Assembly (NCBI GenBank): GCA_020629755.1
Contig: JAHDCS010000021.1
Coordinates: 1 to 37,282, forward strand
From: Flavobacteriales bacterium
GTDB lineage: Bacteria > Bacteroidota > Bacteroidia > Flavobacteriales_G > JALEGO01
Length of the DNA stretch: 37,282 nt
Direction of reading: 5' to 3'
Shown: positions 26,726 through 36,400 of the stretch, in pieces
Position numbering within the stretch: position 1 is the stretch's first letter
Layout of the letters: the number at the start of each line of letters is the position of its first letter
Notes under the pieces: generated by a model
What the model was told of the DNA's origin: nothing
The model's input: the letters and a program-made list of their open reading frames with translations, nothing else
Databases searched by the model: none
Program-made: the position numbers and the translations under genes

Positions 26726-26733
26726 CAAATTTA
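26726..26733 (-). promoter_or_regulatory. Promoter -7 box for the GT2-GH5-mazG operon
   Basis: TAAATTTG on the minus strand matches TAnnTTTG and ends seven bases before the ATG at 26718. Three bases away on the plus strand, TAAATTTA (26736-26743) is a near-match that could serve ruvC. Confidence 0.5.
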
Positions 26734-26762
26734 TCTAAATTTATGAGTAAATAAACACTATT

Positions 26763-27320
26763 GTGTCAAGAGTAATTTTAGGGGTTGATCCAGGGACGTC
26801 TGTTTTAGGATATGGAGTGATTAGAGTTCAAAACAAAAACATTGAGTTGATCACTGCAGGAGTAATACAGTTACAAAAGCTAGAAGATCATTACGAAAAA
26901 TTACACAAGATATACCAACGGCTTTCTTCAATTATAAAAGAGTTTAAACCTACAGAATGCGCTGTAGAAAGTCCGTTTTTTGGTAAAAACGTGCAGTCTA
27001 TGTTAAAATTAGGTAGAGCACAAGGTATTTCAATTGTTTGCGCAATGAATTATGGAATTTCAGTTGTTGAATATAGCCCTAAAAAAATAAAACAGTCGGT
27101 CACCGGAAACGGCAATGCCTCAAAAGAACAAGTCGCACGTATGCTTGCTTCAATTTTAAAGGGCGATAAAATACCAGATCTTTTAGATGCAACAGATGCT
27201 TTAGGAGCAGCAGTTTGTCATTATATGCAAAACGGATCAGGTGCAATTGATTATAAAAAGAAAAGCGGTAAGAAAACAAGTTCTTGGAAAAGCTTTTTAA
27301 AACAAAGAGGAGAAATTTAA
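26763..27320 (+). CDS. ruvC: Holliday junction resolvase RuvC
   Basis: A 185-residue endonuclease that resolves Holliday junctions in partnership with RuvAB. The acidic catalytic set is present: Asp9 (ILGVDPGT), Glu69 (CAVESPFFGKN), Asp142 and Asp145 (LLDATDALGAAVCHY). VQSMLKLGRAQG and the SPKKIKQSVTGNGNASKEQV loop are family signatures. The start is GTG at 26763; no ATG precedes VILGVD. The C-terminus is Lys/Ser-rich. A hairpin terminator begins at its stop codon. Confidence 0.96.
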   Translation: MSRVILGVDPGTSVLGYGVIRVQNKNIELITAGVIQLQKLEDHYEKLHKIYQRLSSIIKEFKPTECAVESPFFGKNVQSMLKLGRAQGISIVCAMNYGISVVEYSPKKIKQSVTGNGNASKEQVARMLASILKGDKIPDLLDATDALGAAVCHYMQNGSGAIDYKKKSGKKTSSWKSFLKQRGEI

Positions 27321-27353
27321 AACTAGTACAGTGGTTATTTAACTAGTTTTTTT
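27319..27353 (+). terminator. Rho-independent terminator after ruvC
   Basis: AAAACTAGT (27319-27327) and ACTAGTTTT (27342-27350) form a 9-bp stem with a 14-base loop, followed by T to 27353. It starts inside the ruvC stop codon and covers the stop codon of the convergent metalloprotease. Confidence 0.6.
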
Positions 27354-29695
27354 ACTGACCGAACTTGTTGTTTAGTTTCAAACACGAATACATAAACGCC
27401 TTTTGGCCAAAGATTTGTTGAGATTTGCCCCTGAGAAGTAATAGAACGATGCTCTATTTTTTGACCCAGGTTGTTATAAACGCTAATCATCAGTTGTTCT
27501 TTAGCTTTATTTTCAACAATAATATGATCTAAAAAAGGGTTAGGGTAAATAGTGATTTGATCATCTAACAAATCCGTTTCATTTACATGACTAGGCGGAA
27601 GAACTACATTTTGGGTTAAAGAGTCAGAGGTCAAAAAAGACCAAGTTTCACTCCAATCTGAGGTATCTGTGTTGTGAATGGCTCTCACTCGCCAAAAGTA
27701 CCAAGTGCTGTCTTGTAAATTGTTTAAAGCGTGCTCGGTGTCTTCTGAAAATGGATGAGGTGCTATAAATGGATGAGTGCTTTGTTGGAGTAAAGCACTA
27801 TTAAAAGTTAGAGCAGTATCTACTTCTAGCGCGTAATAATTGGCGGCATCTACACTTTTCCAATTTAACATCACATTTTGCCCCACATGATCGCTTAAGT
27901 TTTCTGGAAGATGGAGTGTTGGAGTGTTATCAAATGTGCCAAACAGATGAACATTGTCTAAGAATAAGTTGTTGCCGCCCTTTGGGGTAAACTCAAATTT
28001 AATCTGAAAACGTTCATTTAAAAGGTAGCTCGGAACAGAGATTTGATGCGAAGACCACTCTGTAGAATCAGCGGGTAAAAAAGCAATGTTATCTAGAGTG
28101 TCTCTTGTAGATAAAAAAGACCCCACTCGGTAATACACTGCTGTCCAGTTTAGGCCGCAATCTCCAGATACAAGCACCCGAAGTATGTCTCTATTTGATG
28201 TATTTTGTTGCGCAAACGCATAATTAAAAGAGATTTTAGCAGAGGTTAATCCGCTTAAATCAGCAGCAGAAGAGTACAGATTAATTTTTGAAGAGATATC
28301 ATGGTTAAAGTTATCATAAAAGATGCTTTTTGAACTGTTGTACCCAATAGAAGAATGAATTTGAAAAGTTGTTTCATTATGATAATCTGCTATCCATCGA
28401 TTAGAAGGCAGTGTATTAACAGATTCAAAATCTTCAAGATATGGGGGCCAAAATTCTGAAGGGTTTTCAACCAGTATAAAAGCGTTAAAATCTGCACTTA
28501 AATTATCTGATGCATTCGATACATCAATGCCTATGTCGTATAATCCAGCATAAGGATACACAAGGCTTATGTCATTTTGTTGTTCAGAAATAAACAATGA
28601 AGAATCAGCCTGCCAGGTTCTTTCACAAACACCATAATAAGAGTTGTCAGTTAGGGTTAAGGTGTCAGAAGCACAAATAATTTTTCTATCTGGAGAGACT
28701 GAAACGGTACTGAGTTCTGTGACACCTGTTGCCACTAAATTGTTTATAGAATAGAGATTATTTCTTTGGGCAATTGATGAATTTAGTAAAGCTTCCATTC
28801 TTTCAGCTTGGCCGTTGGTAAACATTTTTGAGCAAAATGAATACTCCATATAATTTTCAACATTATCTAAACTACCACAGCTTTCACCCTCTAAAGTACA
28901 ACTGCTCCATCCTATAGACAATGGCGTATCACTAACCCCATCATCCATTTGGCAATTATCGGGCTGACCAGGACTGTTTGAACCACCCCAAAGATGATCT
29001 AAATTTAACCAGTGCCCAATTTCATGGGTAAGTGTTCTGTCGTTTTCACCAATATAAGAGGCACTACAAAAAATCGCATCGCTCATGGGCTGATTGTCTA
29101 CCCAGGCAGGTAAAAATGTGAAGCCCGCAGTGTTTTCACCAACGTTTTTGCCGATGTAGATATTTAAATACTTTTCGCGAGGCCATTGGCGATTTTCCGT
29201 CCAGCTATTGTAATAATTGTGAGGCGTATTGGTCTGACTTGTATTGTAACGAACAATACCATTCGTAGGATTACCCTGTGGGTCAATTTTTGCAAGTCTA
29301 AATTCAAAATTAGGGTTTCCGATATGAGATTTAAAGGTGTCTAAAACATCATCTAGATCAGTGTTTAAAGCCTGAAAATCAAGGTTTAATCGCTGCATTT
29401 GGCCTGTAATTACATCGTCAGATAAATTTTCATTGCCATTTTGATGCAAAATATGGAACACGACAGGGATGATGTAATCAGATGTTTCACAAGAAGATTT
29501 TAAAAATGTTTGGGGGGATACAAATCCATTTAAAAAAGAATTAAACGCTTTGTTCTTTTCTTTTATCTGTTCTAATTTGCTTGGATGTGAATGCGCTATG
29601 TCTTCAAGATAACTATAGGTCTTACAATGTTGAGAAACACCAAATAATGTAGAAAAAGCAGTGAAAATAAATGTGAGAACAAACTGCTTACTCAT
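27335..29695 (-). CDS. Secreted M43-type metalloprotease with T9SS tail, paralogue 1
   Basis: A 786-residue protease predicted to be exported by the T9SS. Signal peptide (MSKQFVLTFIFTAFSTLFGV, then SQ), then an M43 (cytophagalysin/pappalysin) domain with zinc motif His224-Glu225-x-x-His228 and His234 (THEIGHWLNLDHLWGG) and a Met-turn in VENYMEYSFCSKMFT. A PKD-like region is followed by a jelly-roll domain (about 425-585, SGDCGLNWTAVYYRVG), an FN3-like domain (about 595-690, WYFWRVRAIHNTDTSDWSET) and a type A sorting domain (ITIYPNPFLDHIIVENK; WPKGVYVFVFE). It is the downstream member of a tandem pair; its ATG overlaps the stop of paralogue 2 by one base (TAATG), implying coupled translation. 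Confidence 0.92.
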   Translation of the reverse strand: MSKQFVLTFIFTAFSTLFGVSQHCKTYSYLEDIAHSHPSKLEQIKEKNKAFNSFLNGFVSPQTFLKSSCETSDYIIPVVFHILHQNGNENLSDDVITGQMQRLNLDFQALNTDLDDVLDTFKSHIGNPNFEFRLAKIDPQGNPTNGIVRYNTSQTNTPHNYYNSWTENRQWPREKYLNIYIGKNVGENTAGFTFLPAWVDNQPMSDAIFCSASYIGENDRTLTHEIGHWLNLDHLWGGSNSPGQPDNCQMDDGVSDTPLSIGWSSCTLEGESCGSLDNVENYMEYSFCSKMFTNGQAERMEALLNSSIAQRNNLYSINNLVATGVTELSTVSVSPDRKIICASDTLTLTDNSYYGVCERTWQADSSLFISEQQNDISLVYPYAGLYDIGIDVSNASDNLSADFNAFILVENPSEFWPPYLEDFESVNTLPSNRWIADYHNETTFQIHSSIGYNSSKSIFYDNFNHDISSKINLYSSAADLSGLTSAKISFNYAFAQQNTSNRDILRVLVSGDCGLNWTAVYYRVGSFLSTRDTLDNIAFLPADSTEWSSHQISVPSYLLNERFQIKFEFTPKGGNNLFLDNVHLFGTFDNTPTLHLPENLSDHVGQNVMLNWKSVDAANYYALEVDTALTFNSALLQQSTHPFIAPHPFSEDTEHALNNLQDSTWYFWRVRAIHNTDTSDWSETWSFLTSDSLTQNVVLPPSHVNETDLLDDQITIYPNPFLDHIIVENKAKEQLMISVYNNLGQKIEHRSITSQGQISTNLWPKGVYVFVFETKQQVRSVKKLVK

Positions 29696-32067
29696 TATTC
29701 AATAATAAGCTTTTTGGTAAAACTCCCTTTTTGACCTTTAAGTCTTAAAATATAAATGCCACTTGCTAAATGCGCTGTGGAAAAGCCAGAAGCATAAACA
29801 TCTTTAGAATCGGGTAAAGAACCAGAAAAAATGGATTCTATCTTTTTACCAAATACATCAAAAAGGTCAATCTCAATAGACTGATTGTCTTTAAGTTGAA
29901 TCATTATTTGAACCCATTCTGATGCCGGATTAGGATGTAACATCATTTTATTGTCGTACGCAAAGCTGTGTTGTGATAGCAAGGGGTCTACTTGAAAACT
30001 CCAGGTCGGTGACCAATTGCCTGCAATAAAACTTTCTATTGCTCTTACGCGCCAGTAATAGGTAATGCCTTTAGATAAGGCAGTAGGCACTTCATACTCT
30101 GTATCGATATTATTGTGCGTGTTATCTATATAGTTTTTTGATCCTTCTTGTAGAAAGGGGCTGTTGAATGAAGGAGTGGTGTCTAATTGGTATTCATAAC
30201 TATCAACCGGGTCGTTTAAGGCTTTCCAATCAAGAGTTACAGAATATTGCTGCAATAGCGCCAAGTTTGAAGGACTTTCTAAAACGGGCTCTGAAGAAAA
30301 GAGGCCGTCAATGTTTAGATTGTCAATGTAAATATTGTTTCCGCCATCTGATTCAAATTCAAATTTGATTAAACCAAACGAAGAAAGCTCTTGAGAGGCA
30401 ATGGAAAAACTAAACGATTTCCATTCTGTGCTGTCTTGAGGCACAAAATTTGAAGTTGTGTTTTGAACAGACATTAAACTAGATCCAGCTCTAGAGAGTT
30501 TCAATATCCATGTTTTTCCGCAATCAGGAGAGTAATAGGCATTGAGCTTATCTTGATTAGCTGTTATTTTTCTAGCAAATGCTGCTTTAAAGGAAACACT
30601 TGCAAAGGTCATATTGCCAAGATCAAACAATGGGCTGATAAGCTCGTCGAACTGTTCTTGACCAGTCACAGAAAAATTATTTAACCACACACTACCCGTA
30701 GAATTATACCCCACTGAAGATGTTTCCCAAGAGGTGTTGTCATTTGTAACATCTATTCTGTCCCACTCAAGACTTGGGATTGTTACAGATGAAAAGTCTT
30801 CACTAATAGGAGCGGGGCTGCCTGTGTTTTCAATGACCCTAATAATGTTATTCTTGTTTAAACTTAAAGAGCCACTAGTGTTTTCAACAGTAAGATTAAT
30901 ATTTGCAAAGCCAGTATTTTCTAAAATTACTTCAGGGTTTTGACTAGAAAATGTACTATTAGACGCTGAAGTAGACCAATTCCAGGTACTTGGATTGTGG
31001 TAAGAAAGGTCATTAAACACAATAGTATCGCCAACACATCCCACATATGAAGAAGGTCTAAAGTCAGCTAAACAAAGATTATCGTTGCCATCAGTGCCAG
31101 TAGCTTGTAGATTAGACGCTGACCAAAGGTTGTTTCTGCCCGCCACTGAAGAAGTTAGCGCCGAGCGCATTCGAGTTGCTTGCCCTTGAGTAAACATATG
31201 TGTGCAGCTGGCATAATTCATAAAATTTTGAACGTTATCTAAGGTTCCGCAAGACGAACTAGAGCTATTACATCCCCCAAAATTACCAATACAATTTGGC
31301 GTATCAGCCACTCCATCATCATCAGAACAGGCCGTTGGATCTTCGACCTCACCATTTCCCCAGGTATGCGGTAAATTAATCCAATGCCCAACTTCATGTG
31401 TGAGTGTTTTGCCATCTGAATTAGAACTACCGATAGTACCCACAGCGGTGTGGCGCACGATAATACCGTCTATAGAAGGGTTAAAATTAGCGATTGAAGG
31501 GTAATAGGTATATCCTAAGGTAATTCCGCCTGATGCGCCAGCATCTATAGTACGTACCACCCAAATGTTTAAATATTTGTTTCTGGGCCATTGTTGTATT
31601 TTAGAGTTATCGCCTGCATTAGAAGTTAAAGGCGTTTGCCAACGATTAATCCCTTTGGTGCAATTTCCTTGTGGGTCTTTTTGAGCGAGTTTAAACTGAA
31701 TTTCAGCATCTGCGGCAATGCCCGAAAATTGACTAATCACATTTGAAAAATCGGCATTGGTTTTTCTGAAATCTTCATTTAAAATGCGCATGGCATCGTA
31801 GACCTGCTCATCGCTAATGTTTTCTGGACCATTTTCGTGTAAAATGTGAAACACAACCGGAATCGTATAAATCGGGCCAGACGCTTTTTGAAGTAAATCA
31901 GACTGATATTTATCTTCTAATTTTTGCTTTTCATCGCTGATGTACTTTTCTAAGTTAGGATGTTGGTTTAAAAATTGTTTTTCAAAATAATTCAATCCAC
32001 AAGGGGCTTGCGCTAAGGCAAAACTTAAGAAGAAAAAACTTGTATAAAAAGAGAATAAAGATTTCAT
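29695..32067 (-). CDS. Secreted M43-type metalloprotease with T9SS tail, paralogue 2
   Basis: A 790-residue paralogue of the downstream gene with the same domain order. Signal peptide (MKSLFSFYTSFFFLSFALAQ), M43 domain with His224-Glu225-x-x-His228 and His234 (THEVGHWINLPHTWGN) and Met-turn in VQNFMNYASCTHMFTQGQA, then a jelly-roll domain (AFARKITANQDKLNAYYSPD), an FN3-like domain (YYWRVRAIESFIAGNWSPTW) and a T9SS sorting domain (MLHPNPASEWVQIMI; LASGIYILRL). The zinc site falls at the same residue number in both copies, consistent with tandem duplication. It is the first gene of the pair, with a leader of about 50 bases after TATATTTG. Confidence 0.92.
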   Translation of the reverse strand: MKSLFSFYTSFFFLSFALAQAPCGLNYFEKQFLNQHPNLEKYISDEKQKLEDKYQSDLLQKASGPIYTIPVVFHILHENGPENISDEQVYDAMRILNEDFRKTNADFSNVISQFSGIAADAEIQFKLAQKDPQGNCTKGINRWQTPLTSNAGDNSKIQQWPRNKYLNIWVVRTIDAGASGGITLGYTYYPSIANFNPSIDGIIVRHTAVGTIGSSNSDGKTLTHEVGHWINLPHTWGNGEVEDPTACSDDDGVADTPNCIGNFGGCNSSSSSCGTLDNVQNFMNYASCTHMFTQGQATRMRSALTSSVAGRNNLWSASNLQATGTDGNDNLCLADFRPSSYVGCVGDTIVFNDLSYHNPSTWNWSTSASNSTFSSQNPEVILENTGFANINLTVENTSGSLSLNKNNIIRVIENTGSPAPISEDFSSVTIPSLEWDRIDVTNDNTSWETSSVGYNSTGSVWLNNFSVTGQEQFDELISPLFDLGNMTFASVSFKAAFARKITANQDKLNAYYSPDCGKTWILKLSRAGSSLMSVQNTTSNFVPQDSTEWKSFSFSIASQELSSFGLIKFEFESDGGNNIYIDNLNIDGLFSSEPVLESPSNLALLQQYSVTLDWKALNDPVDSYEYQLDTTPSFNSPFLQEGSKNYIDNTHNNIDTEYEVPTALSKGITYYWRVRAIESFIAGNWSPTWSFQVDPLLSQHSFAYDNKMMLHPNPASEWVQIMIQLKDNQSIEIDLFDVFGKKIESIFSGSLPDSKDVYASGFSTAHLASGIYILRLKGQKGSFTKKLIIE

Positions 32068-32121
32068 ATTACCGTGTTTAGTATGTTGTGATTTAAAGAC
32101 GAAACTTTAAAGCTGAGCTTA

Positions 32122-32129
32122 CAAATATA
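32122..32129 (-). promoter_or_regulatory. Promoter -7 box for the M43 pair
   Basis: TATATTTG on the minus strand matches TAnnTTTG, 54 bases before the ATG of paralogue 2. This is the longest predicted leader in the window; its content shows no clear structure. Confidence 0.45.
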
Positions 32130-32197
32130 AGTCCTGCAAGCTATTTAAGAAAGTATTCCTTAAATTTAAATCAAAATTCACCATCCCCCATAGGTTT

Positions 32198-32854
32198 ATG
32201 AGCGATATATACTTAACTCTTGATCAAGCAAAGGATTTTTGTCATAAAAGCGAAAGTACATTGCGAAGATTTGTGCGCAGTGCACTAAACGATAAAGCAA
32301 CCAAACACGCGATTAAAAAAAAGAAACTTAAAAATGGAGGCTATCAGTATTTAATCTCAAAAAAGATATTAGCTGAAAAGTACGGTATTAAAGGATCGTT
32401 AACGCCCAAGCCAAAACGCACTCAAACATCCCCCCAAAAAAACAATTTAACAAGTAAGCCTATCTCGGGATTAGCGATAAAAACGCTGCAAGACTATGTG
32501 AAAACTCTGGAGAGCCAATTAAAGGTTAAAGACCAACAGCTCAACGATCAAAGCCATCAAATCTCGGAACTTTTAGAGCGCGACAAAGAGAATCATTTAT
32601 TGCTAGAAAAAATAAATCATGCACTTATTAAATTTAGAATTCCTGAATTTATAGAAACACAAACAATTCCGATTCAAGCACACGATAATCAGACAGAACA
32701 GAGTCTAGAAGAGCTAAGAGAAGATCAAAACAGTTCTGTTTCTGAACAGGTCATTGAGAAAGCAGAAAATCCGGTGAAAAGCAAGGTAAAGAAAAAGAAA
32801 AAAAAGAAAAGAAAATCAAAGGCAAATTTTACAGAGTGGCTTGAACAATTTTAG
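32198..32854 (+). CDS. Putative DNA-binding protein: helix-turn-helix, coiled coil, poly-lysine tail
   Basis: A 218-residue protein I cannot name. The N-terminus (YLTLDQAKDFCHKSESTLRR through KYGIK, residues 5-65) resembles a MerR/excisionase-type winged helix-turn-helix. Residues 95-145 form a coiled coil (LQDYVKTLESQLKVKDQQLN; HQISELLERDKENHLLLEKI). After an acidic, Gln-rich linker the C-terminus is very basic (KSKVKKKKKKKRKSKANF). The layout recalls replication- or segregation-associated DNA-binding proteins of plasmids and integrated elements, but no plasmid genes are nearby. The last 14 bases overlap the Nudix gene. One GGGGGGAT motif (reverse strand) lies in its linker at 32428. Confidence 0.72.
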   Translation: MSDIYLTLDQAKDFCHKSESTLRRFVRSALNDKATKHAIKKKKLKNGGYQYLISKKILAEKYGIKGSLTPKPKRTQTSPQKNNLTSKPISGLAIKTLQDYVKTLESQLKVKDQQLNDQSHQISELLERDKENHLLLEKINHALIKFRIPEFIETQTIPIQAHDNQTEQSLEELREDQNSSVSEQVIEKAENPVKSKVKKKKKKKRKSKANFTEWLEQF

Positions 32855-33449
32855 AACCAGACTAGAAGAAAAACTAAGACTTCCTTTACCAAAAATCAGT
32901 TCATTTCAAAAGGTTGTTCCGCGATTAAGAGGAGGGATGAGAATTCCTGAAACAGCAAAAAAAAGCGCTGTTTTAGCTATTATTGAACAGGAGAAAGAAC
33001 AAAACAACATTCTTTTTATTAAACGAAAAAGCGGTCAATTTTCCCATGCCTCTCAAGTCGCTTTTCCTGGAGGTAAAAAAGAACAGTCAGATAAAGATCT
33101 TTTAGAGACAGCCTTACGTGAAACTAGGGAAGAAATAGGGGTGGAGATTGAGGAGTCACAAATTATTGGGCGTTTATCTAAGGTGTATATTCCAGTATCA
33201 GATTTCAGTGTTCAACCCTTTGTGTGCGTGCTTAAAAGACTCGATGGCTTTAAGCTTTCTATTGATGAAGTGCATTCTGTGCTTCGAGCAGACATTAGCT
33301 CTTTGAAAATCACTCATCCGCAAATAGAGCACAAGATGGGCCACACAATAAAGCCTGGGTTTTTAGGTTATTCGGTTAACAAAGAATTTGTATGGGGCGC
33401 TACAGCCATGATGCTCACCGAGCTTTTAGATGTTATTGATTCACTTTAA
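32841..33449 (+). CDS. Nudix hydrolase, CoA pyrophosphatase-like
   Basis: A 202-residue Nudix enzyme. LFIKRKSGQFSHASQVAFPG precedes the Nudix box FPGGKKEQSDKDLLETALRE then TREEIGV (residues about 75-101, with Glu94, Glu97 and Glu98 as metal ligands). The K/R-(x)-S-H-x-x-QVAFPGG form is that of the CoA diphosphatase (NudL/YeaB) group, which cleaves CoA or acyl-CoA to phosphopantetheine and 3',5'-ADP. The start is a TTG at 32841 inside the end of the upstream gene, giving a 14-base overlap and probable coupling. CoA substrate is family-based, not shown. Confidence 0.9.
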   Translation: MNNFRTRLEEKLRLPLPKISSFQKVVPRLRGGMRIPETAKKSAVLAIIEQEKEQNNILFIKRKSGQFSHASQVAFPGGKKEQSDKDLLETALRETREEIGVEIEESQIIGRLSKVYIPVSDFSVQPFVCVLKRLDGFKLSIDEVHSVLRADISSLKITHPQIEHKMGHTIKPGFLGYSVNKEFVWGATAMMLTELLDVIDSL

Positions 33450-33458
33450 TTTTATTAT

Positions 33459-36400
33459 TTGGGGAGGGTAAACCAAATATTGTTTGTTATTATTTGCTTT
33501 TTGATTGTGTTGAACACAAAGGGGATTGGCCAAGAAGTGGTGTATAAGTATGTAGATATTAAAAACATTACGTCACTAAATCAAAAAATAGATTCATTGA
33601 GTATCGTAGAAAATTCATTTGAGCTTTTGTGCGATGAAAAACCATTAGACAGGTCTAATTACACACTTTTTCCTTGGTCATCAACTCTTGTGATTACATC
33701 AGAGGTAAAATGCAAAAATATACGCGCAAAGTATATAACCTATCAGTTTGATTTTTCAAAGGCTTATACACATAAAGAGTTCGAAAAAATAGCGACACCA
33801 TCAGCGATAAAAGATCCTTTTAAGTATCAATTAGGACAGCCCGAGAAAAAAAAAAGGCTTTCATCTTTGTATAAATCGGGAAGTATTTCAAGATCTATAG
33901 GTATGGGCAATAAACAAGATGTTGGTGTTCAGTCGTCTTTAAATCTGCAATTAGAAGGCAAACTCTCTGATAATTTAAATATACGGGCTGCTATAACAGA
34001 TCAAAACATACCTGTTCAGCCCGATGGAAATACAACACAAATACAAGATTTTGATAATATTTTTATTGAGCTATACAATAAAAAACATGACCTAATCGCC
34101 GGAGATTATTACACAGAAAACTCAGAACCCTATTTCTTGAAATACAATAAAAAAGCGCAAGGGTTACATTACCGATACAACAACCAAAAAAATGTTAAAC
34201 TAGGGCTTGCCGCTGGTGCATCTAGAGGTAAGTTTTCAAGACAAACCATCACGCAAATCGAAGGAAAGCAAGGCCCTTACAGGTTAATAGGTTCTGAAAG
34301 TGAATCTTTTATTGTAGTGCTTTCAGGAACAGAAAAGGTATATATAGATGGTCAGCTGTTAACTAGGGGGCAAAATAGAGATTATATTATTGACTATAAC
34401 ACCGCGCAAATAACATTTACACCAAACATATTAATTACTAAAGACAAACGTATCATTGTTGAGTTTCAATACACCGACCAAAGCTATGCTCGATTACTTA
34501 CAGCATTTAATGTTGAACATAAGATAGATTCATTTAGTTATGCGGTTGATTATTTTTTGGAGACGGATTTAAAAAACCAAGAAATTAATGCAGGTCTGAC
34601 AGACGCGCAGAAGCTTTTTTTAGCGAGTCAAGGCGATCAGATTCAGTCTGCTGTTTTTTTATCAGAAGATTCTGTTGGGTATTCAGAAGAAAGGGTGTTG
34701 TATGAAAAAATAGACTCCTTAGGATACTCAGGGGTTTATAAATATTCCACAAACCCACAAAAGGCTGTGTATAGCGTTCGATTTTCTGAGGTTGGCGAAG
34801 CGCAAGGAATGTATAACAAAGTAAATAGCGCCGCAAATGGCAATGTATTTGAGTGGGTTAAACCAGACACTATTGGAGGGATGGTGATAAAAAAAGGACG
34901 TTTTGAACCTCTTGTGTTATTGCGAAGCCCTAAGCAAAATCAAATGGCACATTTTCAAGCCAAACAAAGCCATAAAAAAGGGTGGATAGAATGCCAAGGA
35001 GCACTGTCAAATCAAAACATTAACACCTTATCGCAGAATGATAAGGCTAATGATTTTGGCACTGCACTTAAAGCGTCTGCCTCTCAAAAGTTACTAGAAA
35101 GAAAAAATGCGCTTCTTTTTAACTATGCCTATGAGTTTAACCACAAAAATTTTAGACACATACAATGGTTTAGAGAGCCTGAGTTTTTGCGTAACTGGAA
35201 TATAACCCAACAAAACACCCAGTCTGAATTACATCATCATGTTGCTCAACTCGCTTATCTTGATACCCTTAAGCAAAATATATCTACTTATTCTTTGAAT
35301 CACTTGTCTTTAGGCGCTTTAAATTACAAGGGGTTTCAAAATAATATTACGCAAAGATTTTCAAAAAAAAGCCTTAAACTACAAGCTTTAAGTGGTTGGG
35401 TTTCATCTCGCTCAACGCTAGAGAATACTAACTTTTTAAGGCATCAATCTACCTTAGAAAATATATTTTCAAATACTTTATCTGTTGGATTAAGATCTGA
35501 TTTAGAACACAATATAAAAGCAGCCACCCAGACCGACTCACTAATGCCCAATGCCTATAGTTTTACAGATTTAAAACCCTATTTCTTATACCAAGATTCA
35601 TCGGGTAATCAACTGCAAATTGGATATATCTATCGGTCAGATCGGCATATAAAAAGCAATGTATTATCTCCGTTAAGTAAAGCACATAGTTTTGAAATAG
35701 CATCTAAAATAAGACAGCAAAAAAATCTTAAACTAGCACTTACCTCTACATTCAGAGATTTAAGTATACAAGATAAAGACGCAAATTTAACCCCTCAAAA
35801 AACCTTACTTAATCGATTAGAAAGCTCTTTTAGAGATAAAAAATCAGCGATGAATGCACAGTTTTTTTATGAGTTAGGATCAGGTTTTGAAACACAAAAA
35901 GAGTTTATTTATGTACAAGTAGCGCCAGGCACAGGAAACTATACCTGGGTAGATTATGACAGTTCTAATACAGCTGAGCTTTCTGAATTTGAAGTTGCTG
36001 TTTTTAGTGACCAAGCGAACTATATAAAAGTACTTAGGGATGTCAATGCTTTTGTACAAACAAAAAACAACCGCTTAAATCTCTCTTTGGCTGTTCTTCC
36101 ACAGAAGTGGATTTCTAACACAAAAAATAACATCATTAAAAGAGTATCAACAACAAGTAATTTTTCTATGGATTGGAAAACCACAGAAGAAAATTTGTGG
36201 CAAAGCAGTAACCCGTTTTTAATTAACACAAATGACACTCAAGTGGTTGGATATGTCTCGTCGATTCGAAATAGTGTGTTTTTTAATCAATCTTCAAGAG
36301 TATATAGTTTAACGTATAATCAAAGTAGTGCAGAAAATAAATTTTTAGCTAATAATGGTTTTGAGCAAAAACACGCATCAAGCCATCAGTTGGTATCTCG

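Larger units (their letters stand above)
3004..32435. repeat. Dispersed GGGGGGAT motif, 11 sites
   Basis: Plus-strand GGGGGGAT begins at 4204, 10391, 13729, 20479, 22579 and 29512. The reverse ATCCCCCC begins at 3004, 5577, 10818, 26079 and 32428. Ten of eleven sites are preceded by T, and several by a T-rich run (TTTGGGGGGAT). Ten sites are in genes and one is in the leuS-nhaB gap. Confidence 0.75.
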
